This document shows, piece after piece, positions 34,197 through 42,319 of a DNA stretch of 64,000 bases (within the stretch, counting starts at the first letter, position 1; each line of letters starts with the position of its first letter). The stretch is from NCBI RefSeq assembly GCF_002205895.1, contig NZ_NJDE01000004.1, positions 186,001 to 250,000 of the forward strand. The letters run 5' to 3'. The position numbers and the translations under genes were made by a program. Origin of the DNA: Saccharibacillus sp. O23. GTDB taxonomy: Bacteria > Bacillota > Bacilli > Paenibacillales > Paenibacillaceae. The notes under the pieces are model-generated. The model was not told the DNA's origin and ran no database searches. It worked only from the letters and a program-made list of their open reading frames with translations.

Positions 34197-36038
34197 TCAG
34201 CGCATTCCGCGCAGAATGCCCAGACTTCCGCTCGGCGAGAAGACCGGTTCGATCCGCTGCAGGACCTGCGGATCGGGAATCAGCGGCGGCGCTTGATGCG
34301 GCTTCGAGCGCGCGTCGATGACGACGTTCTCGCAGCCCCAATGCTTGTGGGCATACGTCTCGTTGACGCCGCGAATATCATGCGACGGGTTGCTGCGGGT
34401 GAATCCGACCCACAGGAAGTTGTCGAACGACGCCCCCACGAATTCGCTGTCGTCGCACAGCACGATCATCGGGCAATCTTCCAGCGGACCGCGCGCCGCG
34501 ATCGCTTCGGTCAGCTCGCGAATCTGCGCTTCGGCCGTACCGTAATCGACGAATGCCGGCGCTCGGAGCAGCGCGATGCCCGGCATGGCCATGACCGGGC
34601 GGCCGAATCCGTTCGGCAGATCGCGCAGCGCGGCGGGCACGTCCGCCGACAGTTTGCGGATCGGCTTGCCGACGGCCGCGAAGACGACTTTGCTGCCGCT
34701 GTTCAGTCCCGTACCGGAGTAGTCGAGCGTATCGATCGTCGTGTTCGTCTGGAAATGCAAATCGCGCCGCAGATCGATCCGCTCCAGCACATGCCGGAAC
34801 AACCCTTGAATGTCATGCGCGTTCACCGGCCCGTCGTCTTCGGCCGTGATGAACAAATATTTCGCCAGGCTGAGCTGCCCGGTGCCGAGAATCCGGTTGG
34901 CGATAGTCAGAATCTCTGCCGGCCGCTTCACCGCCTGATAAGGCGTATAACGTTCGCTGCCTACCGCGAGCAGCAGCGGATGCACGCCCGACGCGTCGAC
35001 GGCATGCACTTCTTTGACGCCCGGAATCTCCTGCTGGATCGCTCCGCCGGTCAATTCGTGAATCAGCGCGCCGAACGCGGTATCTTCTTGCGGAGGACGG
35101 CCGACGACCGTGAACGGGTAGACGGCGTTCTTCTTGGCATAGACTTTATGCACGCGCATCACCGGGAAATCGTGTACCAGACTGTAATAACCGAGGTGGT
35201 CGCCGAACGGGCCTTCCGGCTTGGTCTCGTTCGGATAGATCTCGCCGGTGATCACGAAATCGGCGTCGTGGCTGACGCAGAACCCGTCGACGTAGCTGTA
35301 ACGGAAGTGCCGTCCGGACAGCAGCCCGGCAAAGGTCAGTTCGCTGAGTCCTTCCGGCAGCGGCATGACGGCCGACAGCGTATGCGCGGGCGGTCCGCCG
35401 ATAAAGCAGCTCACTTTAAGAGGTTCGCCCCGTTTCGCCGCTTTGGATTGATGAACGCCGATGCCCCGGTGGATCTGATAATGCACGCCGATCTCTTCGT
35501 CCTGCACGTATTCGTTTCCGCTCAATTGAATCCGGTACATGCCGAGATTGGCGTTCATGACGCCCGGCTTGTCGGGATCTTCGCTGTACACCTGCGGCAG
35601 CGTGACGAACGCTCCGCCGTCGTTCGGCCAACTCTTGACCATCGGCAGATCGGAGATCTTGATCTCTTCGAAATCCGCGGGCAGGCCGGGCTTCTTGATC
35701 GGCAGCGCCCGGCGCGCGGACAGGCCGGTTCCCGCGTAACGAAGCGGCTGCTTGAGCGCCTTCATCGGTTCATTGCGAAGACCGATGACTTCCTGCGTCG
35801 ACTCCCACGTATCGCGGAAAATGTATTTGCTGCGTTCGATCGTGCCGAACAGGTTCGATACGGCGCCGTACTTCGAACCTTTTACTTTTTCGAAATACAA
35901 AGCGGGTCCGCCCGCCTCGAATACTCTCAGATGAATCGCGGCCATCTCCAGTTCCGGATCGACTTCTTCCGTGATGCGGAGCAGATGTCCGGCGTTCTCC
36001 AGATCGGCGATACATTCCTGCATGCTGCGATAGGTCAT
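34197..36038 (-). CDS. UbiD-family decarboxylase (prenylated-FMN dependent)
   Basis: 613 residues, longer than E. coli UbiD (about 497). Conserved: NLGMYRIQL (164-172), IHRGIGVHQ, the prFMN-site motif EGPFGDH (275-281) and PHDADF-like SHDADFVITGEI. Such enzymes add or remove CO2 on aromatic or unsaturated acids with prenylated FMN. No UbiX (flavin prenyltransferase) gene is in the window. The ATG has only a weak AGGGA site. The gene is single, with tandem terminators. The substrate (quinone precursor or phenolic acid) cannot be decided. Confidence 0.87.
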   Translation of the reverse strand: MTYRSMQECIADLENAGHLLRITEEVDPELEMAAIHLRVFEAGGPALYFEKVKGSKYGAVSNLFGTIERSKYIFRDTWESTQEVIGLRNEPMKALKQPLRYAGTGLSARRALPIKKPGLPADFEEIKISDLPMVKSWPNDGGAFVTLPQVYSEDPDKPGVMNANLGMYRIQLSGNEYVQDEEIGVHYQIHRGIGVHQSKAAKRGEPLKVSCFIGGPPAHTLSAVMPLPEGLSELTFAGLLSGRHFRYSYVDGFCVSHDADFVITGEIYPNETKPEGPFGDHLGYYSLVHDFPVMRVHKVYAKKNAVYPFTVVGRPPQEDTAFGALIHELTGGAIQQEIPGVKEVHAVDASGVHPLLLAVGSERYTPYQAVKRPAEILTIANRILGTGQLSLAKYLFITAEDDGPVNAHDIQGLFRHVLERIDLRRDLHFQTNTTIDTLDYSGTGLNSGSKVVFAAVGKPIRKLSADVPAALRDLPNGFGRPVMAMPGIALLRAPAFVDYGTAEAQIRELTEAIAARGPLEDCPMIVLCDDSEFVGASFDNFLWVGFTRSNPSHDIRGVNETYAHKHWGCENVVIDARSKPHQAPPLIPDPQVLQRIEPVFSPSGSLGILRGMR

Positions 36039-36148
36039 GGTATGCGTCCCTACTTTCGATTGTCGTTATCCTTCCCATTTTACCTTACGCCGCCGGCTTG
36101 CGCCAATCGGAACAAGCGAATTCGTCCGAAAAGATCCCGGATACCGAA

Positions 36149-36180
36149 ACGCGCAGGCCCCCAAGAAGGGACCTGCGCGT
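36149..36180 (-). terminator. Terminator downstream of the acetyltransferase gene
   Basis: ACGCGCAGG pairs with CCTGCGCGT around a 14-base partly paired loop; short T tract. Confidence 0.6.
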
Positions 36181-36221
36181 TTATATGGGCGTCTTCCATT
36201 CGAAAACTTCCGGTTCGACGC

Positions 36222-36869
36222 TTATTCTTCCGGTTCGATCACTCGGCAATCCGCCAGAATCTCGGGCTTGAACCGCATGCTGTCGGCCTCCGTGATCGGC
36301 CGGATGACTTTGCAAGGCGAACCGGCAGCCAGCGAATTCGCCGGAATGTCCCGCGTGACCACGCTGCCCGCTCCGATGACGCAGCCGTCGCCGATCGTGA
36401 CTCCGCCGCAGATCGTCACGCCCGCCGATATCCAGACGTCGTTTCCGATCGTTACCGGTTTGGCGTAACACAGCGACTTGGTTTCCCCTCTGCGATCGAA
36501 CATCGCCCGACGTTCCGAAGCCACGAACGGGTGCACCGGCGTTACGATCGTCACGTTCGGTCCGAAGCTGACATGATCGCCGATCGCGACTTTGGCATCG
36601 TCTTGCACGGTCAGATTGTAATTGGCGAAGAAGTGTTTGCCGATCTCGGTATGTTTGCCGTAATGGAAAAAAATCGGTCCTTGCATAAACCCTCCTTCTC
36701 CCAAGCTGCCGAGCAGCCGCTCCAACAGCCTCGCTCTTTCTTCCGTCTCGTCTTCGAACGTACGGCTGTAGAGCGCGCTGAGCTTATGGGATTCGAGCTT
36801 GATCGCTTTCAGTTCGGGAGCTGCCGGAGAAAACAAGATCCCTCGGTGTATGCGTTCCTCTTCCGTCAT
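36222..36869 (-). CDS. Sugar O-acetyltransferase (maltose acetyltransferase type, left-handed beta helix)
   Basis: 215 residues. The N-terminal Mac domain (MTEEERIHRGILFSPAAPEL) is followed by hexapeptide repeats (VAIGDHVSFGPNVTI, ITIGNDVWISAGVTI-type turns, GDGCVIGAGSVVTRDIPANS). His at VTPVHPF is the usual catalytic base. It transfers acetyl from acetyl-CoA to a sugar or thiogalactoside hydroxyl. GGAGG is 7 bases before ATG 36869; the longer frame lacks a ribosome site. It stands alone, so the acceptor is not indicated. Confidence 0.88.
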   Translation of the reverse strand: MTEEERIHRGILFSPAAPELKAIKLESHKLSALYSRTFEDETEERARLLERLLGSLGEGGFMQGPIFFHYGKHTEIGKHFFANYNLTVQDDAKVAIGDHVSFGPNVTIVTPVHPFVASERRAMFDRRGETKSLCYAKPVTIGNDVWISAGVTICGGVTIGDGCVIGAGSVVTRDIPANSLAAGSPCKVIRPITEADSMRFKPEILADCRVIEPEE

Positions 36870-37093
36870 GTCGGGCCTCCTCTGCTTATACGCACATTGT
36901 AACGTTCGGCCGCGCAATCCTCAATATCGGTCGGAGCTTTTCGTCCCAATCTGCGCGAAACGGTATCGACCCGACGGAAAAGCATGTAAAATAGGGATAA
37001 CTTTCGGATGTTCCGAATTCGTTGAGGCAAGATCGGCGCAAGCCCGTTAGACAGAGGATCCAAAGAACATTTCCGAAAGGCAGGCGAAGTCTC

Positions 37094-37444
37094 ATGCCAA
37101 CCGTTCCTTACCATATCCAATCCCGTCCGGCGGAGAAAAAGATCGATATGCGCATCACCGGCACGTTCACGCCCGAAGACTACCAGAACTTTATACGCGA
37201 TTACCACAAAATCACGTCGTCGATCGACGCGTCCGCGTTCACGCTCGAAGTGGACTGCCGCGAAATGAATCTGCTGCGCGTCCATGAGATCGAGAAGCTC
37301 AAAAGCGCGTTCGTCGGCTACCAAGAGACCGGATTCGAGAAAGTCGTGTTCATTATCAGCGAATCGCAGACGATCATGCGCATTCAGCTGGCCAGCGCCG
37401 CCCGGGAAGCCGGTCTGATCGAACACGAGATCGTCACCCGTTAA
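37094..37444 (+). CDS. Small STAS-like protein, function unknown
   Basis: 116 residues, starting MPTVPYHIQSRP. The pattern of short beta strands and helices (KKIDMRITGTFTPEDYQNFI, FTLEVDCREMNLLRVHEIEK, GFEKVVFIISESQTIMRIQL) resembles a STAS or SpoIIAA-like fold, but no phospho-serine motif stands out. An ATG-like longer frame starts at 37022. The ribosome site is weak for both starts. Single gene on the plus strand between the acetyltransferase and catalase genes, with no terminator seen. I do not recognise a named ortholog. Confidence 0.65.
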   Translation: MPTVPYHIQSRPAEKKIDMRITGTFTPEDYQNFIRDYHKITSSIDASAFTLEVDCREMNLLRVHEIEKLKSAFVGYQETGFEKVVFIISESQTIMRIQLASAAREAGLIEHEIVTR

Positions 37445-37491
37445 CGCGCCGGCCTTCTTGCGATCGGTTCGTGAAGCTGCGGCAAACGCGC

Positions 37492-38949
37492 TTATCGGCC
37501 GCCCATGAATCCGGAAATATCGACGCCGAGTTCTCGGGCCAACACCATGCCGTATTCGCGGTCCGCGCGGATAAAGTTGCAGATCGCGCGCATCTGCGTA
37601 TCTTCGCCGACCTGACGAAGATCGTTGACGATATTCGCGATCAGATTGTTCCGCTGCTCCGCGGTATACGAACGGAACTGTTCGCCCGCCTGCGAGAAGT
37701 CGTCGGTCTTGACGATACGCTGACGGGTCGCGCGGCCTTCGAGCGGCGTTTCGGACTCGCGGTAAGCCGGATCTTCGACCGGATCGGATTCGTGGCGGCT
37801 GGGCTCGTAATTGTCCTGCGGCAGATCGCTCCGCATATTCATGGCGCCGTCCTGCTGATGGTTGCGCACGGGCGCGTACGGACAATTGACCGGAAGCTGC
37901 AAATAGTTGGCGCCCAGACGGTAGCGCTGCGTATCCGGGTACGAGAACAGGCGTCCTTGAAGCAGCTTGTCTTCCGAAGGTTCGATGCCCGGCACGAGCG
38001 CGCTCGGCGAAAAAGCGGACTGTTCGACTTCGGCGAAGAAATTGCGCGGATTGCGGTTCAACGTCATCGTGCCGACCGTACGAAGCGGGAACTGGTCTTC
38101 GGGCCAGACCTTGGTCGGGTCGAGCGGATCGAACGCGTAATCGTCCATGCGTTCGGGGTCGAGCAGCTGTACTTTCAACGTCCACTGCGGGAAATCGCCT
38201 TCCTCGATCCGATCGAACAGATCGCGCGTGGCATGGCTGAAATCTTCGCCTTGAACGTCGCGGGCTTCCGCCGCGCTGAGCGTGCGTACGCCCTGCAGCG
38301 ATTCCCATTTGTATTTGACGTAAACGACGCGTCCGGACTCGTTCACCCATTTGAAGGCATGGACGCCGAAACCGTCCATCTCGCGGTAATTGGCGGGCGT
38401 GCCGTGATCGGAGAACAACCAGGTCATCATATGCGTCGATTCCGGAGTGCGCGTCATGAAGTCCCAATAACGGCCGGGTTCCTGACGATTGGACCGCGGG
38501 TCCGGTTTGAGCGAATGGACCATATCCGGGAACTTGATCGCGTCGCGGATAAAGAAGACCGGGAGATGATTGCCGACCAGATCGTAGTTGCCTTCCTGCG
38601 TATAGAACTTGACGGCGAAGCCGCGCGGGTCGCGAGCGGTCTCGGGCGAGCCCGTGCCGTGAATGACCGTCGAGAAGCGAACGAATACCGGAGTCTCGAG
38701 TCCGGCCTCGCTCAGAAAAGCCGCCCGCGTATATTCCGACATGCCGAACTCGGTCTTGAAGATTCCGTGCGCGCCCGCTCCTCTGGCATGCACGACGCGC
38801 TCCGGAATCCGTTCGCGATCGAAATGGGCCAGTTTTTCGAGCAGATGATAATCTTCGAGCAGCGCGGGACCGCGGCGGCCTGCCGTTCTGGAATTCTGAT
38901 TGTCGCCTACCGGCGCTCCTTGATTGGTCGTCAGTCTGTAATCCGTCAT
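37492..38949 (-). CDS. katA: Monofunctional haem catalase (clade 3 type)
   Basis: 485 residues, matching small-subunit catalases. Catalytic His54 (RVVHARGAGAHG), Asn127 (VGNHLPVFF) and the haem-ligand tyrosine in RLFSYPDTQRYRLG are present. It breaks down hydrogen peroxide in the cytoplasm. It lies downstream of perR and an atypical response-regulator gene on the same strand but has its own upstream region with PerR-like palindromes, so peroxide induction is likely. A GAAAGGAAG site precedes the ATG. Confidence 0.95.
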   Translation of the reverse strand: MTDYRLTTNQGAPVGDNQNSRTAGRRGPALLEDYHLLEKLAHFDRERIPERVVHARGAGAHGIFKTEFGMSEYTRAAFLSEAGLETPVFVRFSTVIHGTGSPETARDPRGFAVKFYTQEGNYDLVGNHLPVFFIRDAIKFPDMVHSLKPDPRSNRQEPGRYWDFMTRTPESTHMMTWLFSDHGTPANYREMDGFGVHAFKWVNESGRVVYVKYKWESLQGVRTLSAAEARDVQGEDFSHATRDLFDRIEEGDFPQWTLKVQLLDPERMDDYAFDPLDPTKVWPEDQFPLRTVGTMTLNRNPRNFFAEVEQSAFSPSALVPGIEPSEDKLLQGRLFSYPDTQRYRLGANYLQLPVNCPYAPVRNHQQDGAMNMRSDLPQDNYEPSRHESDPVEDPAYRESETPLEGRATRQRIVKTDDFSQAGEQFRSYTAEQRNNLIANIVNDLRQVGEDTQMRAICNFIRADREYGMVLARELGVDISGFMGGR

Positions 38950-38996
38950 ATCCGATCTTCCTTTCGAGGTTGGAGGTAAAAGCCATCGCTTAACAT

Positions 38997-39023
38997 TTAG
39001 AATTGGTTTTAGACCTTATCTAA
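38997..39023 (-). promoter_or_regulatory. Candidate PerR operators upstream of katA
   Basis: Two overlapping 15-mers: TTAGAATTGGTTTTA (38997-39011) and the palindrome TTAGACCTTATCTAA (39009-39023). Each matches the PerR consensus only partly (9 and 8 of 14). A -35-like TTCAAT and -10-like TCTAAA on the minus strand overlap them. Confidence 0.45.
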
Positions 39024-39095
39024 ATCGATGATTGAATTCTACCATCTCTCCGAAAGATCGATCATGAGCGGCACATAAGGCTTTGGTGAAGATCC

Positions 39096-39135
39096 GATGA
39101 AGGCGGGCGCTCGGCGAACGCCGCCTTTCTTCATC
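39096..39135. terminator. Possible terminator after the atypical regulator gene
   Basis: GATGAAGGCGG pairs imperfectly with CCGCCTTTCTTCATC. There is no clear T run on the minus strand. Confidence 0.3.
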
Positions 39136-39178
39136 TTCGCTCGACGCGCCGCAGCTTTTGCCGATGCGCGATACCCGC

Positions 39179-39949
39179 TCAGTCCGCCAAGCGGTATCCG
39201 ACTCCCCGTACGGTCGCCACATACAACGGTTGGCCCGCGCTGTCTCCGAGCTTTTTGCGCAAGCTCTTGACATGCACGTCCACCACGTTGCTGCCGCCGA
39301 AATATTGCGTGCCCCAGACGCGGTTCAACAAATCTTCGCGCGTGCGCACGCCTCCCCGGGCTTCGATCAACTGCTGAAGCAGCTCGTATTCCGTCTTCGT
39401 CAGATCGATTCGCGATCCTCCGCGGTATACGGTCATGCGACGCAGGTCGATCCGCAGGTCTTTGAAGATCAGTTGGTCGCGCACGGCTTCCACGTCCGCC
39501 GCCGTTCCCGGATCAAGTTCGCGGGAAGAGACGCTGCGCAGAATACGGCGGACGTGATGCAGACCTTCCTGCGGGCGAGCCGGCCAGACCAGCAGTTCCT
39601 CGTGTCCGCCGCTTCTCCGATCGTCCAACATCCGCTCGTCCACCAAGAACAGCGTAGGCACCGCGGCATGTACCGGATGCATATTTTCCCGAAAAGCGCC
39701 TACCGGATCTTCGTCCTGCGAACCGCTGACGTCGAAGATCAGCAGATCGGCTTGCAGCGCTCCCGCTTCCGAATGTTCCCACCGGTGAAACACGAGCACG
39801 TCGAAGCAGGCTTCCATCAGCGTGCGCATCAGCTCGTGCATCCGCCCGGGAAACGGGCTGACGATAATGATCTTTCTCGTGATCTCGCAAACTTCCGGTT
39901 CGAAAGCGTCCGTCTCCAATACGATCATCTCTTGCGCTTGCTTCTGCAT
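39179..39949 (-). CDS. Atypical response regulator with winged-helix output domain
   Basis: 256 residues. The C-terminal OmpR-type DNA-binding domain is complete (IDLTKTEYELLQQLIEARGG, EDLLNRVWGTQYFGGSNVVD, VHVKSLRKKLGDS, VRGVGYRL). The N-terminal part has a receiver-like fold, but strand 1 (RKIIIVSPFPGR) lacks the acidic pair and the conserved Lys is missing near LLVWPARP; only Asp73 in LLIFDVSG remains. It is thus probably not controlled by ordinary phosphorylation. The ATG at 39949 is 10 bases after AAGGAG and overlaps the perR 3' end by 25 bases, so the two are co-translated. A role in the peroxide response is inferred. Confidence 0.8.
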   Translation of the reverse strand: MQKQAQEMIVLETDAFEPEVCEITRKIIIVSPFPGRMHELMRTLMEACFDVLVFHRWEHSEAGALQADLLIFDVSGSQDEDPVGAFRENMHPVHAAVPTLFLVDERMLDDRRSGGHEELLVWPARPQEGLHHVRRILRSVSSRELDPGTAADVEAVRDQLIFKDLRIDLRRMTVYRGGSRIDLTKTEYELLQQLIEARGGVRTREDLLNRVWGTQYFGGSNVVDVHVKSLRKKLGDSAGQPLYVATVRGVGYRLAD

Positions 39950-40320
39950 TCGGCGCACACTCCTTCCACCACGATATGAGCTTCATGCACCTCGTAACCC
40001 GTTTCTTCCGCCACTTTCGCCAGCCACTCTTCCGGCATCGGCGTCATCACTTCCCCGACTTTGCCGCACACCTCGCAAACGATATGCTGATGGTCGTCCG
40101 TGCGCGCATCGTAACGGCTGGCCGTTTCGCCGAGCTTGAGTTCGCGGATCATTTCTTTGTCGGTCAGATAGCGCAGCGAGTTATAAACCGTTCCGTAAGC
40201 GAAACTGTGTCCGCGTTCCACCAAACGGTTCATCACGTCGGCCGCCGTCGGATGGTCTTCCGCTTCCCGTACCACGTCGTAGACCGCTTGACGCTGGGTC
40301 GTCAAATTAATGGTTTTCAT
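39925..40320 (-). CDS. perR: Fur-family peroxide regulator (PerR-like)
   Basis: 131 residues. A winged helix (TQRQAVYDVVREAEDHPTAA, FAYGTVYNSLRYL) is followed by the metal-binding part: SRYDARTDDHQHIVC, CEVCGKVGE and a final CAEC, giving the two CxxC pairs that hold structural zinc. The motif ASRYDARTDDHQHIVCEVC resembles PerR more than Fur. The consensus PerR box upstream and neighbouring katA support this. ATG 40320 is preferred over 40329 because GAGGA lies 9 bases before it. Oxidation of metal-binding histidines by peroxide would relieve repression. Confidence 0.85.
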   Translation of the reverse strand: MKTINLTTQRQAVYDVVREAEDHPTAADVMNRLVERGHSFAYGTVYNSLRYLTDKEMIRELKLGETASRYDARTDDHQHIVCEVCGKVGEVMTPMPEEWLAKVAEETGYEVHEAHIVVEGVCAECRSKRKR

Positions 40321-40374
40321 CTCGTTCATTCCTCATTTATGGTTTAGGATCATCTTGATTGCATAGATTTCAAT

Positions 40375-40389
40375 TTAGAATAAGTATAA
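40375..40389 (-). promoter_or_regulatory. PerR box upstream of perR
   Basis: TTAGAATAAGTATAA matches TTATAATNATTATAA at 12 of 14 fixed positions, 55 bases before the perR start, indicating autoregulation. Confidence 0.8.
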
Positions 40390-40434
40390 ATCTATTTCGG
40401 AGGAGAATCAAGGCATTCGGCAAAAGAAGCGCGC

Positions 40435-40462
40435 AAAAAACGGCCGTCCCGAAGGACGGCCG
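40435..40462 (-). terminator. Terminator of an unassigned minus-strand transcript
   Basis: CGGCCGTCC, loop CGAA, GGACGGCCG, with six T on the minus strand. It lies upstream of perR, so it must end a transcript that begins further right. Confidence 0.85.
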
Positions 40463-40474
40463 TCGATAGCGGAC

Positions 40475-40669
40475 TTAGTAAACGTAATGCTGTACGTTCC
40501 GCCGCTTTTCACTTGAATAACCGAGAAACCTCTTACCGTTCGCCGGGCTTCTCCCGGCACTCTTGCCAATAATCATACGATTTCGCTTGCCGAAACCGAT
40601 CCTCATGGATGAATCGTCTTCCTTGCTGTATGTTTGCCTATGTCGCGTACGACCGCCAGATCGTCGCAT
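40475..40669 (-). other. Possible small basic ORF or small RNA
   Basis: A 64-codon frame rich in Arg and Lys (RIGFGKRNRMIIGKSAGRSP; ends RRNVQHYVY) stops 12 bases before the terminator. Neither its first ATG (40669) nor an internal ATG (40606) has a well-placed ribosome site. The transcript could therefore be a small RNA instead. Nothing similar is recognised. The 700-base gap 40321-41021 otherwise holds the PerR box, the terminator and the YjfB promoter region. Confidence 0.3.
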
Positions 40670-40952
40670 TACGGCGAAATCGTGATGTCCAAATAATCAT
40701 GAGCTGTCACTCTACGGTGAAAGGCTTCGTTCTCTGAAATCTAAAACAACGAAAGCCCTACCTCTCTTCCATCCTTGCGGCTCCGATGACCGCGCCAGTG
40801 CGATTCGGATCTTCAAAGCATGCTGCATATGCATTTTCGTTATTCAAGTGTCCACATGAAATATATTATAGCTCGTTTTCCAGAAGAAGTCAAACCGGAA
40901 CTTACAACATCACGAATACAACAAAAGCCCTATTCGCCTTCGGCGTCCCGAT

Positions 40953-40960
40953 GCCGATAA
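40953..40960 (+). promoter_or_regulatory. Sigma-D-like -10 element upstream of yjfB
   Basis: GCCGATAA matches the sigma-D -10 consensus GCCGATAT at 7 of 8 bases, 61 bases before the yjfB start. A TAAA -35 is not found at the usual distance. Confidence 0.4.
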
Positions 40961-41021
40961 TCGATATAGGCAGCTATCTTGTCGGACACGAAGTCCGCCA
41001 GCCGGAAAGGAGGAATCCGAT

Positions 41022-41198
41022 ATGGATATCGCGGCACTTTCTACGGTAATGAGCCAAACAAGCGTAGCCCAACAAGCTTCGATCCAAGTGATGAATATCG
41101 CCGTGGACCAAGCCAAACAGCAGGGCGATCAGATGGCCAAGATGCTCGAGACGAGCGTTGCGCCCCATTTGGGCGGCTCGATCGATCTTCGCGCGTAA
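41022..41198 (+). CDS. yjfB: YjfB-family putative motility protein
   Basis: 58 residues, MDIAALSTVMSQ at the start and PHLGGSIDLRA at the end, with a helical, Gln-rich middle (VAQQASIQVMNIAVDQAKQQ). This matches the small YjfB family (about 60 residues), members of which belong to the sigma-D motility regulon in B. subtilis. AAAGGAGG stands 8 bases before the ATG. Function is unknown. A sigma-D-like -10 element upstream supports a link to motility, though no flagellar gene is nearby. Confidence 0.87.
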   Translation: MDIAALSTVMSQTSVAQQASIQVMNIAVDQAKQQGDQMAKMLETSVAPHLGGSIDLRA

Positions 41199-41334
41199 AA
41201 AAGCGTGCGGCCTTAGCCCGGAAGCGGAAATTCTGCTGCCGGGTTTTTTGGGCTTATGTTATGATAAACGCATCTCGCAAGCGGATTCCGCCTGCCTGCG
41301 TATCGCTTACATAAACGAATTACGGGAGGTTATT

Positions 41335-42186
41335 TTGCTGGACGAACGACAATTGCAAGACATCAAGTCGCTGCAGCGGCTTTGCGAACGGCAAGACGGG
41401 ATTCTGCTCAAACTTAACGACGAAATGCTGAGATCGGATTCGCGTTCCGAAGACATGGATTATTTTCGTTACGAAAACGATCGGTTGGTCGGATTCTTGG
41501 CGCTTTACAGGTTCGGCGAAAAATTCGAGGTCTGCGGCATGGTTCATCCGGATTACCGCAGGAAAGGAATCTTCACCGGACTTTGGCAGGAAGCTTCGGC
41601 TTCCGGAAGTTTGGCTGCCGCTTCTTCCGTGCTGCTGAACGCTCCGAAAGCTTCCGTTTCCGCGTCCGAATGGCTGAAAACGACCCGCTGCCGCTACTCG
41701 TTTTCCGAATACGAGATGGCTTGGCAAGCGGACGCGGTGCAGGAACCTTCGGAGGACAAGACGCGTTCTCTGCCGTCCGTCTCTTATCGTCCTTACGAAC
41801 CCGGAGATCGCGAAGACATCGTGAGACTGTGCGAGGACGGGTTCGAGATGAGCGAAATCGATACGGAGCAAATGCTGGAAGAAGAGCAGCGCAGCGCGAG
41901 CCGCAGCCGCAGCATGCTCGTTCTGCATGGCGAAACGGTCGGCACGCTGGCCATGGATTACGACGTACCCGGACAGGCCTGGGTGTTCGGATTCGTGGTC
42001 GACGCGGATTATCGCGGAAACGGGATCGGGCGCAGCGCGCTTAAACAAGTGATTCGCCGAGAAAATGAAGCCGGCTTACAGCCGCATATCGGCGTGGAAA
42101 CGCAGAACGACAATGCACTGCACTTGTACGAAAGCTGCGGATTCCGCTCGTATGCGGTGCAGGACTACTACGAACTTCTACTCTGA
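41335..42186 (+). CDS. Protein with two GNAT acetyltransferase domains
   Basis: 283 residues, start TTG at 41335-41337, 5 bases after GGGAGG; the frame is open further upstream but lacks a ribosome site and would overlap yjfB. The first GNAT unit (about 1-130) has VCGMVHPDYRRKGIFTGLWQ. The second (about 150-283) has GFVVDADYRGNGIGRSALKQ and the closing ALHLYESCGFRSYAVQDYYE. Both show the acetyl-CoA pyrophosphate loop R/Q-x-x-G-x-G/I. The acceptor is unknown. It is followed directly by a bidirectional terminator. Confidence 0.85.
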   Translation: MLDERQLQDIKSLQRLCERQDGILLKLNDEMLRSDSRSEDMDYFRYENDRLVGFLALYRFGEKFEVCGMVHPDYRRKGIFTGLWQEASASGSLAAASSVLLNAPKASVSASEWLKTTRCRYSFSEYEMAWQADAVQEPSEDKTRSLPSVSYRPYEPGDREDIVRLCEDGFEMSEIDTEQMLEEEQRSASRSRSMLVLHGETVGTLAMDYDVPGQAWVFGFVVDADYRGNGIGRSALKQVIRRENEAGLQPHIGVETQNDNALHLYESCGFRSYAVQDYYELLL

Positions 42187-42222
42187 TCCGCCGCGCTCCA
42201 CGAACGTTCGCTCCGCTCGACC

Positions 42223-42268
42223 AAAAGCCTTGCCCGACCGTTCGATGACGGTCTTCGGCAAGGCTTTT
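42223..42268. terminator. Bidirectional terminator between convergent genes
   Basis: AAAAGCCTTGCC pairs with GGCAAGGCTTTT, with an inner GACCGT/ACGGTC stem. Confidence 0.85.
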
Positions 42269-42319
42269 GCGTCGTTTGCGGCGGCGCCAAGCGTAAATCG
42301 GGATCGGCCGAATCGAAGA

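Noticed and set aside
34062-36902. Open frame of 946 codons on the plus strand
   Set aside because: Antisense to the UbiD-family and acetyltransferase genes; crosses two terminators.
40786-41049. 87-codon plus-strand frame upstream of yjfB
   Set aside because: No ribosome site, AT-rich intergenic composition, and it overlaps the yjfB ribosome site.
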